DNA from: Promethearchaeia archaeon
Lineage (GTDB): Archaea; Asgardarchaeota; Lokiarchaeia; Sigyniarchaeales; SOKP01
NCBI GenBank assembly: GCA_029856155.1
Contig: JAHQWL010000103.1
Location: 1 to 64,000 of the forward strand
DNA length: 64,000 bases
Direction of reading: 5' to 3'
In this document: positions 36,393 through 44,739 of the stretch, piece by piece
Layout: each line of letters begins with the position of its first letter
Position numbering within the stretch: position 1 is the first letter of the stretch
The notes under the pieces: model-generated
What the model saw: the letters and a program-made list of their open reading frames with translations, nothing else
The model's database searches: none
What the model was told of the DNA's origin: nothing
Position numbers and translations under genes: made by a program

Positions 36393-37475
36393 ATGTGTAA
36401 AGAAAAATACGTTACATTAAAGGGCGGAGATAAAAAAGAAAAATGTTATATGAAACAAGGAAGACTCCCTAATGAATCATTGTCTGACCCATTAAACCGT
36501 AGCTTTAATTATCTTGATCTTTCTAATAAAATAATCAAAGATATATCATTTATTGAGAATCTTGAAAAACTGAGTGAATTAGAAGCGCTATATCTTGACC
36601 TCACATGTCTTAAGAATATTCAAAACCTTGATTCATTAACTAATCTGAAAATGTTAAGTCTTCTAGGAAATCCAATAACAGAAATTTCAGGTCTAGATAA
36701 ATTTCACAATCTAGAAGTTCTAAATCTAAATTACTGCGAAATCTCAGAAATAAAGAATCTTGAAAAGCTAACTAATTTAAAACAATTGCATCTCATGGGT
36801 AATCGACTTACTGAAATTAAAGGACTAGATAATCTTGGAAAGCTCGAGGTTTTAGAGCTCGGAAACAATCAGATCTCAGAAATCTCAGGGCTTGAAAATA
36901 ATAGAAATCTAAAATGTTTAAACTTTGTAGATTTTGAAGAAGGTAAAGGCAATTTAATTAAAGAGATTACAGGTTTAACAAATCTTAAAAATTTGGAGCA
37001 TTTATTTATTGCGTATAATAGACTTTCAAAAATTACTAATTTGGACTCTTTAGTGAAATTAATATATTTAGATTTGAGAAGCAATCAAATATCTGGAATT
37101 GAGGGTCTAGATAATTTAATTAATTTGCTGGAGTTAGATCTTTCAGATAATAAAATCGTCGAGATCAAAGGTTTAGATAAACTCACTAATTTGATAGTCT
37201 TAGATCTTTCAGATAATTTAATTACTGAGATTAAGGGCTTAGATGAACTCACTAATTTAAGGCATCTATATCTTAGCTCAAATTATATTAAAGAGATAAA
37301 AGGGGTTGCCAATTTGCCAAAATTAATAGAATTGGAGCTTTTAGGGAATGAAGTTTCAAAAATTCCAACTTTCGGGTATCCTCCTCATTTAGAGACGATT
37401 TACCTTTCTTCCAATATGATTTCTCAAGAAAAATTAGAGAATTTGAAAAGTAATAAAATGTTTCATATTTTGTAG
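36393..37475 (+). CDS. Leucine-rich repeat protein (SDS22/internalin-like)
   Basis: A protein of about 360 residues made almost wholly of 22-residue LRRs of the L-x-x-L-x-x-L-x-L-x-x-N-x-I-x-x-I-x-G-L type, about 13 units from residue 35 to 350. It resembles SDS22/internalin LRRs, which act as protein-binding solenoids. There is no signal peptide, so it is probably cytosolic. ATG 36393 was chosen over TTG 36387 two codons earlier; neither has a good Shine-Dalgarno. The first 45 residues are a charged, Cys-containing cap. The C-terminal capping residues are short. It follows the PLC-like gene by about 60 nt. Confidence 0.88.
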   Translation: MCKEKYVTLKGGDKKEKCYMKQGRLPNESLSDPLNRSFNYLDLSNKIIKDISFIENLEKLSELEALYLDLTCLKNIQNLDSLTNLKMLSLLGNPITEISGLDKFHNLEVLNLNYCEISEIKNLEKLTNLKQLHLMGNRLTEIKGLDNLGKLEVLELGNNQISEISGLENNRNLKCLNFVDFEEGKGNLIKEITGLTNLKNLEHLFIAYNRLSKITNLDSLVKLIYLDLRSNQISGIEGLDNLINLLELDLSDNKIVEIKGLDKLTNLIVLDLSDNLITEIKGLDELTNLRHLYLSSNYIKEIKGVANLPKLIELELLGNEVSKIPTFGYPPHLETIYLSSNMISQEKLENLKSNKMFHIL

Positions 37476-37669
37476 AAATTAATATTTTTAGAAATTCCGA
37501 CTCTAATGAATGTTGAAAAATGACGTATATATATCAAAAAAAGAACCTATTTAAAGGTTTGATTAACTATATAAAAATTATTTTTAATAATATAAAACTC
37601 AATAATAAGGCAATAAGGTAAGTTTCTCATATTTAATTTCTATTAATGTTCTTTTTATAGAAAAAATAA

Positions 37670-37774
37670 GGATTATTAGCTGTTTTGGTTGGAATATTCC
37701 TTGCTTATTACTTTGTTACAAGATTTTACGAAAAGAAAAAACAAAGAAAACTATTTAATCAAAATCCTATTTAA
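37670..37774 (+). pseudogene. C-terminal remnant of a single-pass membrane protein
   Basis: An in-frame stretch of 34 codons reads as one hydrophobic helix followed by a basic stop-transfer tail (LLAVLVGIFLAYYFVTRF, then EKKKQRKL) and a TAA. This matches the C-terminal anchors of the secreted proteins in this window. The frame is closed by a TAA directly upstream and has no start codon, so the extracellular part is gone. Its 3' end falls in the 47-bp repeat shared with 33848-33894. Confidence 0.5.
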
Positions 37775-37797
37775 TATAAGGTGAATAATAGTGATTC
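37751..37797. repeat. Copy 2 of the 47-bp direct repeat
   Basis: It matches 33848-33894 with an identical 20-bp core. Here it spans the last codons of the membrane-protein remnant and the following bases. Confidence 0.7.
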
Positions 37798-37947
37798 AGA
37801 TGTCTTTTTTAATATTTTATTTTGGTTTTTTTAATAATTTAATATGTTTGAAAAGAGCTAAAATTTTTATAGCAATTTATTAATTTATAATTTATAGGCA
37901 GAAATTTTCTTAAAATGAAATTAAAAAGTAGTCAATTTAATAAAAAA

Positions 37948-38069
37948 AAGGCTCCTGTCAACCCTGGATTTTTGTCTTTTGGTTGTGTAAGTAATTACAT
38001 AAAAAAATAACCTACTATACCTTTTTAAAATTTTTGCCTTGTATTGAGGCTTATTGGCAGGAGCCTCCT
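37948..38069. ncRNA. Structured inverted-repeat element, candidate non-coding RNA or MITE
   Basis: GGCTCCTGTCAA (37950-37961) pairs with TTGGCAGGAGCC (38054-38065) through 12 bp with one G-U wobble. Inside lie three smaller stems: CAACC/GGTTG (about 37959-37985), GTAA/TTAC (about 37987-37998) and GCCT/AGGC (about 38036-38050). The result is a four-way-junction-like fold of about 120 nt. It is in the 669-nt gene-free stretch between the LRR gene and the convergent longin-like gene, and is GC-richer than its surroundings. It matches no RNA family I can recognise. The strand is undetermined. Confidence 0.35.
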
Positions 38070-38144
38070 TTATTAATTTGTAATTTTGAACAATTTTTAA
38101 GTTAAAAGAAAAGATCTAAATCTCTATAGAGACTAATATTATCT

Positions 38145-38990
38145 CTATAATAAAAGAAAAGTTCCTAACAGATATGTATCTAAATTTAAATCTTTTAAGA
38201 GTTTCATATTGTTATAAAGATAAGTATAAATGTTTTCCTCGCTAAAATATTTAAAACACGAATTGTTCCCTTTTACTTCCCTTAAGATATTTACAATTTT
38301 AGTAAGTATCTTTTTTAGATTTTTAATAACCAAATCAGTATCACTTTTAATTAAATTAATGTCTCTAATATTAAACCATGATTCTTTGCTAAAAGAAATA
38401 TTCTTTAACTCAGGTTTATCCTGCATATCTTTGTGGTTTTTGAAATCAATACAAAAGTTTTCAATTTTCTCCAGAATCAAATTTTTTGATTTGGTATACA
38501 TTTTGTTTTCTACAACATTTCTTAGCATTATTAAAATTTTTTGGAAAATGCCTAAAATATCAAAAAAGTCAGCTACTTTTCCTAAATTTTCCACTTCTCC
38601 CCATTGGTCATAGTAATCTTCAATCTCATTAAGAAATGGCAGAAAAATATTGATATTTCCATCCCAATTATGTCCTTTTTTCTCCCAAACAGGATCAAAC
38701 TGTTTTACAAATGCGTTTCTAATAACATTTAATCTACCTAACAAGAGTTCAGTTTTTATGTGTTTTGTGTCTGCTGCAACGAAAAGCAACTTATACTTCT
38801 CTTCTAATATATAAACCCATCTTAACCCACCCATTTCTATAGAATCTAAGGATTCTTTAAATTCAACCATTGAGAAGTGGTGGAATGCTGTTAAAAAACC
38901 AGAAACTATATCTTCGTCGGCATCTGTTTTTAAAAAGGACTTATATAATAATTTAACTCCTGATTCAGCATCCATTATCCATATAATCAT
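38145..38990 (-). CDS. Longin-like domain protein with helical C-terminus
   Basis: A frame of 281 codons from ATG 38990. Residues 1-110 follow the Asgard longin/roadblock-like pattern (IWIMDAESGVKLLYKSF, DIVSGFLTAFHHFSMVEF, MGGLRWVYILEEKYKLLFV, NAFVKQFDPVW), the third such protein in the window. The remaining 170 residues are helical, with no motif. The frame is open for 53 codons further upstream. That extension is mostly a translated copy of ldh (38991-39077) and is rejected as native coding sequence. The ATG lies directly against the end of the duplicate. Confidence 0.65.
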   Translation of the reverse strand: MIIWIMDAESGVKLLYKSFLKTDADEDIVSGFLTAFHHFSMVEFKESLDSIEMGGLRWVYILEEKYKLLFVAADTKHIKTELLLGRLNVIRNAFVKQFDPVWEKKGHNWDGNINIFLPFLNEIEDYYDQWGEVENLGKVADFFDILGIFQKILIMLRNVVENKMYTKSKNLILEKIENFCIDFKNHKDMQDKPELKNISFSKESWFNIRDINLIKSDTDLVIKNLKKILTKIVNILREVKGNNSCFKYFSEENIYTYLYNNMKLLKDLNLDTYLLGTFLLL

Positions 38991-39077
38991 TGGAATACCC
39001 GTCTTTCTTCTTTCTAATTCAGAATAGCATTCTTTTTCTCCTGCTGTGTAGATTTTTTCTTTCCCAGGTGCTTTTTT
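38991..39077. repeat. Duplicated 87-bp segment of ldh
   Basis: It matches 32738-32824 at 83 of 87 bases in the same orientation and keeps the same reading frame as ldh. It ends at the base before the start codon of the longin-like gene, so it now forms that gene's 5' leader. Confidence 0.88.
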
Positions 39078-39295
39078 AAAAATATAGGCTACTCTATATG
39101 AGGAGATAAATATGTTAATCTTATAAATTATTTTAAACTTGAGAATCAATATTAGATAGAGGAGGAAACTTTTAAACTTTGAATTTCTCCAATCTAATCT
39201 TTTTATAACAAAGTTTTTTAAATAGAAAATTTTACAGCACTGTCACTATTTTTATATACATGGTATTTTTATAATTATTTTCAAATTTGATATTC

Positions 39296-39550
39296 ATGAG
39301 AACTATTTTTAATATAGCTCCTAATTATTATTGCCCACGGTGTAAATCAACTGAAATCGTTGATCATGGGGAATATATCGAATGTCCAAAATGTTGTTTG
39401 GATTTTTTTAAGGAACACATTGGAGAAATCAATGTTGAGAATATTTTAGCAGAGCAAGAATTAAATGGGTTTATTAATTCATTTGAGGATCTAAAAGATA
39501 ATAAAATTCGTAAAAATTTTTTAAAATCTTTAAAAGATGATAATTTTTAG
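39296..39550 (+). CDS. Small zinc-ribbon protein (paralogue of the 48049-48273 gene)
   Basis: An 84-residue protein with two CxxC pairs, YYCPRCKS and IECPKCCLDFF. It is followed by an acidic helical tail (ILAEQELNGFINSFEDLKD). The gene at 48049-48273 has the same layout (YYCPECKS, ECTHCHLNFF, ILAEEDLSSFVDAFDELKD), so the two are clear paralogues. They may be small transcription or translation adaptors; the family is not recognised. ATG 39296 is chosen over TTG 39287. Confidence 0.65.
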   Translation: MRTIFNIAPNYYCPRCKSTEIVDHGEYIECPKCCLDFFKEHIGEINVENILAEQELNGFINSFEDLKDNKIRKNFLKSLKDDNF

Positions 39551-39592
39551 TTAAGAAGTAATTAATGATTTCTCAGATCGTTTAAGCTAATA

Positions 39593-41227
39593 TTACTTCT
39601 TTCCATTTTCCCGTATTATGAATTTTCCATTAACATATAAGCAGGTAAGACGATTTCTAAATATCCAATCACTACCAAATTCATCCCAATATTCCCTAAA
39701 TAGATCATTAGTAAGAAATTTAGACTTTTCTGCCTTTGCGACTTCTAAAACATATTCATCGGCTTTCGTGCCCGCGGGAGATTGTACTACAATTCCATCT
39801 TCAATTAGTCCTTCATAAAGACTTTTATCATCCATTTTATGTTTCGTAGAAGCATCTGCTATCATTGTGGGAGTATATCCCATTGAAAATACTGCTCTGT
39901 GGACTTTAATGATATTCTCAACCTTCAATTCCTGATTTTCATTCTTATCTTGGTACAAGATATTTGCTAAATCAACTATAATCATCTTATTGGGACTTTG
40001 AATAGATGTTTTTTCATCATGATTAAATTTTATGTCTACTACTTCTTTTTTATTAAGTAAATTGTCTAATTCTGAAATTTTTTCTAAGAAATAAGAGTAA
40101 TCTTCAGGAGATAAAGTGATTTTTGAAGTACTACATCGTTCTAAATCGTCTAAACAATTAAAAATCCATTGCTCAAATTTATTCCACTCAGTATTGAAGG
40201 ACGGTATTTCTTCTGATGCGATTTTCTTTGTAGTTTTCTTAATTTCAGATATATTGGGTTTTGATAATGATGGTTTCTGTTTTATATCTAACTTTTTTAA
40301 TATCATTTCAAAGTCTAGTTGGTCTGACTCAGTTAATTGATAATATGATATGTTCATTTGGTTCCATTCATTTATGAAATCCTCTGGAATACCATTTTGC
40401 CAATGATGATTTCGCAAATAGTTATAGAGTTTTTGAGGATTATATAACTCCTCTAATTCTAAATGGGCAGGATTCACTCTTTTGGAGCGAAAATTATGAA
40501 GAAGCTGGACAAACTCTTTTCCAATTTGTCTATTTGTAGTTATTATTATATCATATTCATCTGAAAAATCTTTTAATGCTTGTGGCGGTTTAAATTTTAT
40601 ATTTTTAATATCTGGAAGATTGATATCATAATAGCGACTTGTAAAATCCAAAATTGAATTCCAATATTTTTTATTATACTCACGTAATATATCAGGAAGG
40701 GTTTCCAAATTTCCACTTTGATTTAACTCCTTAAAAATTCTACTAGCAACAATTTTAATTTTCTGAATGTTTTCTTGTAAGAGAGTTTCATCTTGCGATG
40801 TTGAGATAAGATGATTTTCAAATTCTAAATCAGAATCATCAATATCATAATTTAGAAATTGATTATTTTTCTTATTAAAAAAAATAAATCTACTTCCGTT
40901 TGCTAAACTACTAATATTTTCATTTGAGTTAATAACACATCGAATCCCTTCTAAATTCATTAATTCCTTCACTTTATCTCGATCTACATTATATATAAAA
41001 TAGAGTGTGGGATTTTGAGAATAAGAATTGGTTGACTCAAACTCCAGTATTTCTTTAAGGTTATGTAGAGCTGTAGATTCAAGATCAACTATGTTATATC
41101 CTGCGGTAAAAATTTCAAGACCATGAAGATGCTTCATGTCAACATAGGGAAATATCACTAAATTTCTCTGTTGAAAAAAAAGGATATTTAAAAACTCTGG
41201 TCGAATGAAATCTGAGCTTGTATCCAT
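39593..41227 (-). CDS. Large protein with C-terminal Zc3h12a-like NYN (PIN-fold) RNase domain
   Basis: A 544-residue protein. The C-terminal domain (residues about 412-544) is a Zc3h12a/NYN-type nuclease. It has KMIIVDLANILY with the first acidic residue, GYTPTMIADASTKHK, the conserved GTKADEYVLEVA and KFLTNDLFREYWDEFG. Such domains cut RNA with Mg2+ through an acidic cluster, which looks intact. Residues 1-410 are unlike anything I know: an alpha/beta N-terminal part, helical segments and a possible regulatory region. It is the last gene of a three-gene operon with a MglA-like GTPase (22-nt gap) and a roadblock protein, so the GTPase may control the nuclease. Confidence 0.72.
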   Translation of the reverse strand: MDTSSDFIRPEFLNILFFQQRNLVIFPYVDMKHLHGLEIFTAGYNIVDLESTALHNLKEILEFESTNSYSQNPTLYFIYNVDRDKVKELMNLEGIRCVINSNENISSLANGSRFIFFNKKNNQFLNYDIDDSDLEFENHLISTSQDETLLQENIQKIKIVASRIFKELNQSGNLETLPDILREYNKKYWNSILDFTSRYYDINLPDIKNIKFKPPQALKDFSDEYDIIITTNRQIGKEFVQLLHNFRSKRVNPAHLELEELYNPQKLYNYLRNHHWQNGIPEDFINEWNQMNISYYQLTESDQLDFEMILKKLDIKQKPSLSKPNISEIKKTTKKIASEEIPSFNTEWNKFEQWIFNCLDDLERCSTSKITLSPEDYSYFLEKISELDNLLNKKEVVDIKFNHDEKTSIQSPNKMIIVDLANILYQDKNENQELKVENIIKVHRAVFSMGYTPTMIADASTKHKMDDKSLYEGLIEDGIVVQSPAGTKADEYVLEVAKAEKSKFLTNDLFREYWDEFGSDWIFRNRLTCLYVNGKFIIRENGKK

Positions 41228-41249
41228 TCCTTCACCATTAATCAGCTAA

Positions 41250-41912
41250 TTATTCTTTAAAATAGTTAAAAATAACTTGAAGTATTAAATCCTTAAAACA
41301 TTGTACAACATTTTTTCCTTGCAATGCCTCTGCGGGATAAACTATATATGATCCATCTGGATATCTCTCTTGAAGCGGAAGTCCTAAATGAAGTTTGAAA
41401 TCTTTCACTGTGATTGCATCTTTTAAGTCTCGTTTGTTTAACTGAATTAAGTATGGGATTTCTTTTGGTTTAGCAAAACTCACCAGCTCTCGAAAACTTC
41501 TTTTATTTTGTTCTATTTTTTCTGGATCTGAATCTCCAATAAACATAATCCCATCAGCCCCATCCAATACATACTCACGAGTCGAAAGGAATCGTTCTTG
41601 ACCAGTGCACGTGACTACATGGCATATTATATTAAATCTAACATCATGTAGACTGAATTTAAATAATAAATATAGAGAATCTTCCCATAGTGTTCTTCCT
41701 TCAGTAGTTTCAATAGAATACCCGCGAGTTAATTTGAGCAAATCGAACTTTTCACGTAATCGAAAAAAATTTGTTGTTTTTCCACTTTCTCCTGGACCCC
41801 AATATACTATCTTAAACTGAATCATATTCTCAGAATCGTTGAAGTCAAAATCTTCACTTACTTCAACTTTTATCTTATCAAACTTACCTGGATTTCTCTG
41901 TTCTAATTCCAT
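41250..41912 (-). CDS. Ras-like small GTPase, MglA-type
   Basis: A 220-residue GTPase. G1/Walker A is GPGESGKTT (residues 39-47), G3 is TGQERF (about 103-108, with Cys-Thr in place of the Asp-Pro/Ala of DxxGQ), and G4 is NKRD (159-162). The opening VYWGPGESGKTTN closely resembles bacterial MglA (YYGPGxxGKTTN). MglA-type switches work with roadblock proteins such as MglB as GAP/GEF. Here a roadblock gene lies 23 nt upstream. The Shine-Dalgarno CAGGTGATTAA is next to ATG 41912. The first 28 residues are an acidic extension. No prenylation signal is present. Confidence 0.85.
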   Translation of the reverse strand: MELEQRNPGKFDKIKVEVSEDFDFNDSENMIQFKIVYWGPGESGKTTNFFRLREKFDLLKLTRGYSIETTEGRTLWEDSLYLLFKFSLHDVRFNIICHVVTCTGQERFLSTREYVLDGADGIMFIGDSDPEKIEQNKRSFRELVSFAKPKEIPYLIQLNKRDLKDAITVKDFKLHLGLPLQERYPDGSYIVYPAEALQGKNVVQCFKDLILQVIFNYFKE

Positions 41913-41935
41913 TTAATCACCTGAGAGGAGGTAAT

Positions 41936-42484
41936 TTAAGAGATAGATCCAATTTTATCTGAGAATATTTGCTTTTTTAAATCTTTGATATGTTCTTTTA
42001 TTTCCTTCTCTGGCATTCTTAAGACATTCTTCATATGTTCATTTCTTTCAATTTCTTCTCTAATTTTCTGAGCGAATTTGCTCATTTGGAGGATCATCAC
42101 ACCTAAATTTACCTCGTTGTCCGTTAATAGAACAATTAGAATATCTCGTTTTCCCTTCTTTTGAAGTTCAATGTTTCCAATCGATTTTACAAACAATCGC
42201 ATATCGCTATAAATTATAGTCGCACGTTCTAAGGATTCTGTATCAAAAAAATCTTGACCCTGTCTTGCTACACCGTATAAGGCTGCCCCGATTGAACTTA
42301 AGTCCCAATAATTTAATTTTCGATCAAATCGAGAATCTATAGCAACAATTTTTGCATCTTGATCGATTGCAATTAGACCATAAATATATCCCTTCCTTGT
42401 TAGTTTTCCATACTGATATCTTATATCATCCAACACTTCAGTTATCTTGTTTTTATATAAAACTTTTGGTATATGAGTTATCAT
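41936..42484 (-). CDS. Roadblock/LC7-like protein, predicted partner of the MglA-like GTPase
   Basis: A 182-residue protein. Residues about 15-140 follow the roadblock/LC7 fold: YIYGLIAIDQDAKIVAID, SIGAALYGVARQGQDFF, ATIIYSDMRLFVKSIG, DILIVLLTDNEVNLGVMIL. The last 40 residues form a charged helix. Roadblock proteins dimerise and regulate Ras-like GTPases (MglB, Ragulator). It is the first gene of the operon with the GTPase and NYN-RNase genes. The promoter has T-rich sequence and CTTTATATA about 55 nt before the start. Confidence 0.78.
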   Translation of the reverse strand: MITHIPKVLYKNKITEVLDDIRYQYGKLTRKGYIYGLIAIDQDAKIVAIDSRFDRKLNYWDLSSIGAALYGVARQGQDFFDTESLERATIIYSDMRLFVKSIGNIELQKKGKRDILIVLLTDNEVNLGVMILQMSKFAQKIREEIERNEHMKNVLRMPEKEIKEHIKDLKKQIFSDKIGSIS

Positions 42485-42535
42485 CTTAGTTTTCCTATAT
42501 AATATATTTTTATTGTAATGATATATCGTGAGGAA

Positions 42536-42550
42536 TATATAAAGAAAAAA
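42536..42550 (-). promoter_or_regulatory. Promoter of the roadblock/GTPase/NYN operon
   Basis: On the minus strand TTTTTTCTTTATATATT reads towards the roadblock gene, about 52-60 nt before its ATG. It is one of a set of near-identical promoters in the 42-57 kb segment. Confidence 0.5.
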
Positions 42551-42773
42551 TTTGTGAACCCAAAAAACAAAAGCTAAAGCTCTCGATAGCTGAAGTTTTA
42601 AAGAATTATCTTCATAATTATAACCAGAAACAAGAAATATCTAAGGAGTCAAGTATTGTGAGATTAACTAAAAGGAATAGGAAACTTTCAATTAATGAGT
42701 AAAAGAAACAAGAATTAGGTGTCAATCAAATAATCTGACCTACACCTTCTCCTACTCTTAAATTTAAATCAAT

Positions 42774-43709
42774 TTAATAATTATACAACTCAGTTGACAA
42801 GTATCTTTCCCCAGTATCACATATAATAAATACAATGTTCTGTCCGGCTTCAAATTGTTTTGATACTAAATTTATTGCCGCCCAAGCTATTGCACCCGAG
42901 CTAATTCCTGAAAAAATTCCTTCTAATCTAGCTAAATCTCTTGCTGTTTTAATAGCATCTTCATATTCTACTTGAATAACTTGATCATAAATCTTTGTAT
43001 TAAGAACATCTGGTACAAAACCGGCACCGATTCCTTGAATTTTGTGTGATCCGGGATTTCCCCCTGATAAAACAGGAGAGTCTTTTGGTTCTATAGCGTA
43101 CACCTTCAATTTAGCACCAATTTTTTTTTTTAAAACTTCTCCAACTCCGGTAATAGTTCCTCCTGTACCGACCCCCGCGACAAAAGCATCTACATTCCCA
43201 TCTAGATCATTAATTATCTCAATCGCTGTTGTTTTGCGATGAATTTCTGGATTTGCTAAATTTTTAAACTGTTGGGGAATATATACTTTCCCTTTTTCTT
43301 TGGCGATGTCTTCAGCCTTGACTATTGCACCTTTCATTCCTTCTTCTTTTGGAGTTAAAATTATATCTGCTCCATAAGCTTTTAAAATTTTAACTCGTTC
43401 AATTGATACGCTCTCAGGCATGACAAGAATTAATTTATATCCTTTTGCAGCACAAACTAAAGCCAATCCAATACCAGTATTACCAGAGGTTGGTTCCACA
43501 ATAATTGTTTCGTTATTTATTATCCCCTTTTCCTCTGCTGCTTGAATCATAGCAATTCCAATCCTATCCTTTATACTTCCTCCGGGATTAAAATATTCTA
43601 ATTTAGCATAAAGGTTCGGTTTTGGATTTATATTCTCTACAATTCTATTCAACCTAACTAGAGGCGTTTTACCTATTGTCTCAAGTATGCTGTTATATAT
43701 ATTTGTCAT
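42774..43709 (-). CDS. cysK: Cysteine synthase (O-acetylserine sulfhydrylase)
   Basis: A 311-residue PLP enzyme making cysteine from O-acetylserine and sulfide. NPGGSIKDRIG holds the PLP lysine (Lys47). EPTSGNTGIGLA binds the substrate carboxylate. GVGTGGTITGVGEVLK binds the PLP phosphate. ATG 43709 is chosen over ATG 43727 because GGAGGGATTTAAA, a strong Shine-Dalgarno, precedes it; this start lies one base after the cysE stop. The pair cysE-cysK is a complete two-step pathway from serine to cysteine. Confidence 0.93.
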   Translation of the reverse strand: MTNIYNSILETIGKTPLVRLNRIVENINPKPNLYAKLEYFNPGGSIKDRIGIAMIQAAEEKGIINNETIIVEPTSGNTGIGLALVCAAKGYKLILVMPESVSIERVKILKAYGADIILTPKEEGMKGAIVKAEDIAKEKGKVYIPQQFKNLANPEIHRKTTAIEIINDLDGNVDAFVAGVGTGGTITGVGEVLKKKIGAKLKVYAIEPKDSPVLSGGNPGSHKIQGIGAGFVPDVLNTKIYDQVIQVEYEDAIKTARDLARLEGIFSGISSGAIAWAAINLVSKQFEAGQNIVFIICDTGERYLSTELYNY

Positions 43710-43710
43710 T

Positions 43711-44556
43711 TTAAATCCCTCCCCCATGTTTTCCGTAATAAATTTGTATTTCCTCTTGTTTTTTCTTAGTTTTATCTAAGACTCTCACTTCTAATTCTTT
43801 TATTCTTTTATCTAGACTAGAAACTGCAATTGCAATTGGATCTGGTAGATCTCCGTGTCTTAAGTCAATTTTTTCGATTTCTTCTCCTTTTTTAGAAATA
43901 ATTTTACCGGGTACTCCAACCACTACACAATGTGGGGGAACATCTTCTACAATAACTGAATTAGCTCCAACTCTAACATTATCTCCGATTTTGATAGGTC
44001 CTAAGATCTTTGCTCCCGCCCCTATTACCACATTATTACCAATAGTTGGATGTCTTTTCACTTTTTCTAAACTGGTTCCACCCAGCACTACTCCTGAATA
44101 TAAGGTGACATTATTACCGATTTCTGTTGTTTCGCCAATTACAACACCTGATCCATGATCGATAAAAAATTCTGCTCCAATATCAGCACCAGGATGTATT
44201 TCAATTGCAGTTAAATCTCTTGCTATATCCGAAATATATCTAGGGATAAAAGGCATCTTTAATTTCCAAAAGAAATGAGCTATTCTATATAAAAGGACTG
44301 CTTTTACTCCGGGATAACCAGCTAATACTTCAATTAAAGTATTTGCTGCGGGATCTTTATTGAAAGCAGCATTGACATCTGATATAAAAAAATCTAAAAT
44401 TTTTTGTAAATTTCGATCAATTTCTCTATTATCTAAATCTTCAGTCTTAAAATTCAAATTTAATAGACATTCAGTACATTGAGTTTGAATATGTTTAGAT
44501 TTAGGACCTAAGGTTTTACCACAGTTTAAACAACGAATAAATTCATCCATTTCCAT
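43711..44556 (-). CDS. cysE: Serine O-acetyltransferase with N-terminal zinc ribbon
   Basis: A 281-residue enzyme acetylating serine with acetyl-CoA. Its left-handed beta-helix carries the CysE motifs [37 protein letters not shown] and GVVLGGTS, then [18 protein letters not shown]. Residues about 8-32 form a four-cysteine zinc ribbon (CLNCG, then CTECLLNL), which standard CysE/EpsC proteins lack. The C-terminal 35 residues form a charged coil. It is co-transcribed with cysK directly downstream. The zinc ribbon may mediate protein contact or metal-dependent control. Confidence 0.92.
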   Translation of the reverse strand: MEMDEFIRCLNCGKTLGPKSKHIQTQCTECLLNLNFKTEDLDNREIDRNLQKILDFFISDVNAAFNKDPAANTLIEVLAGYPGVKAVLLYRIAHFFWKLKMPFIPRYISDIARDLTAIEIHPGADIGAEFFIDHGSGVVIGETTEIGNNVTLYSGVVLGGTSLEKVKRHPTIGNNVVIGAGAKILGPIKIGDNVRVGANSVIVEDVPPHCVVVGVPGKIISKKGEEIEKIDLRHGDLPDPIAIAVSSLDKRIKELEVRVLDKTKKKQEEIQIYYGKHGGGI

Positions 44557-44739
44557 AATTTCTCACATGAATTATTTTTAGAAATCTCAATTGGAATTAA
44601 TTAATTAAAAAGTTTTGAAATTTCATAAAATTTTTGGTTATAAATAATATATTGTACAGAATAAAGGTTTATGTTCAGTTTAGATTCTTGTTTATCTAAA
44701 TTACTTTTCTTCAAAACAAAAATTTGTTTGTTAAAAGTC

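Noticed and set aside
37948-38069. Intact insertion sequence or simple terminator at the inverted repeat
   Set aside because: It is too short and has no transposase; the 92-nt loop is too long for a terminator hairpin.
38991-39149. Native N-terminal 53 residues of the 38145 longin-like ORF
   Set aside because: Most of it is a copied piece of ldh in the ldh frame, so it is a by-product of duplication, though a chimera cannot be fully excluded.
42561-42702. Coding-like frame (LKLSIAEVLKNYLHNYNQ and on) upstream of the roadblock promoter
   Set aside because: About 45 codons without start codon or ribosome site; it may be a remnant but there is no partner to confirm it.
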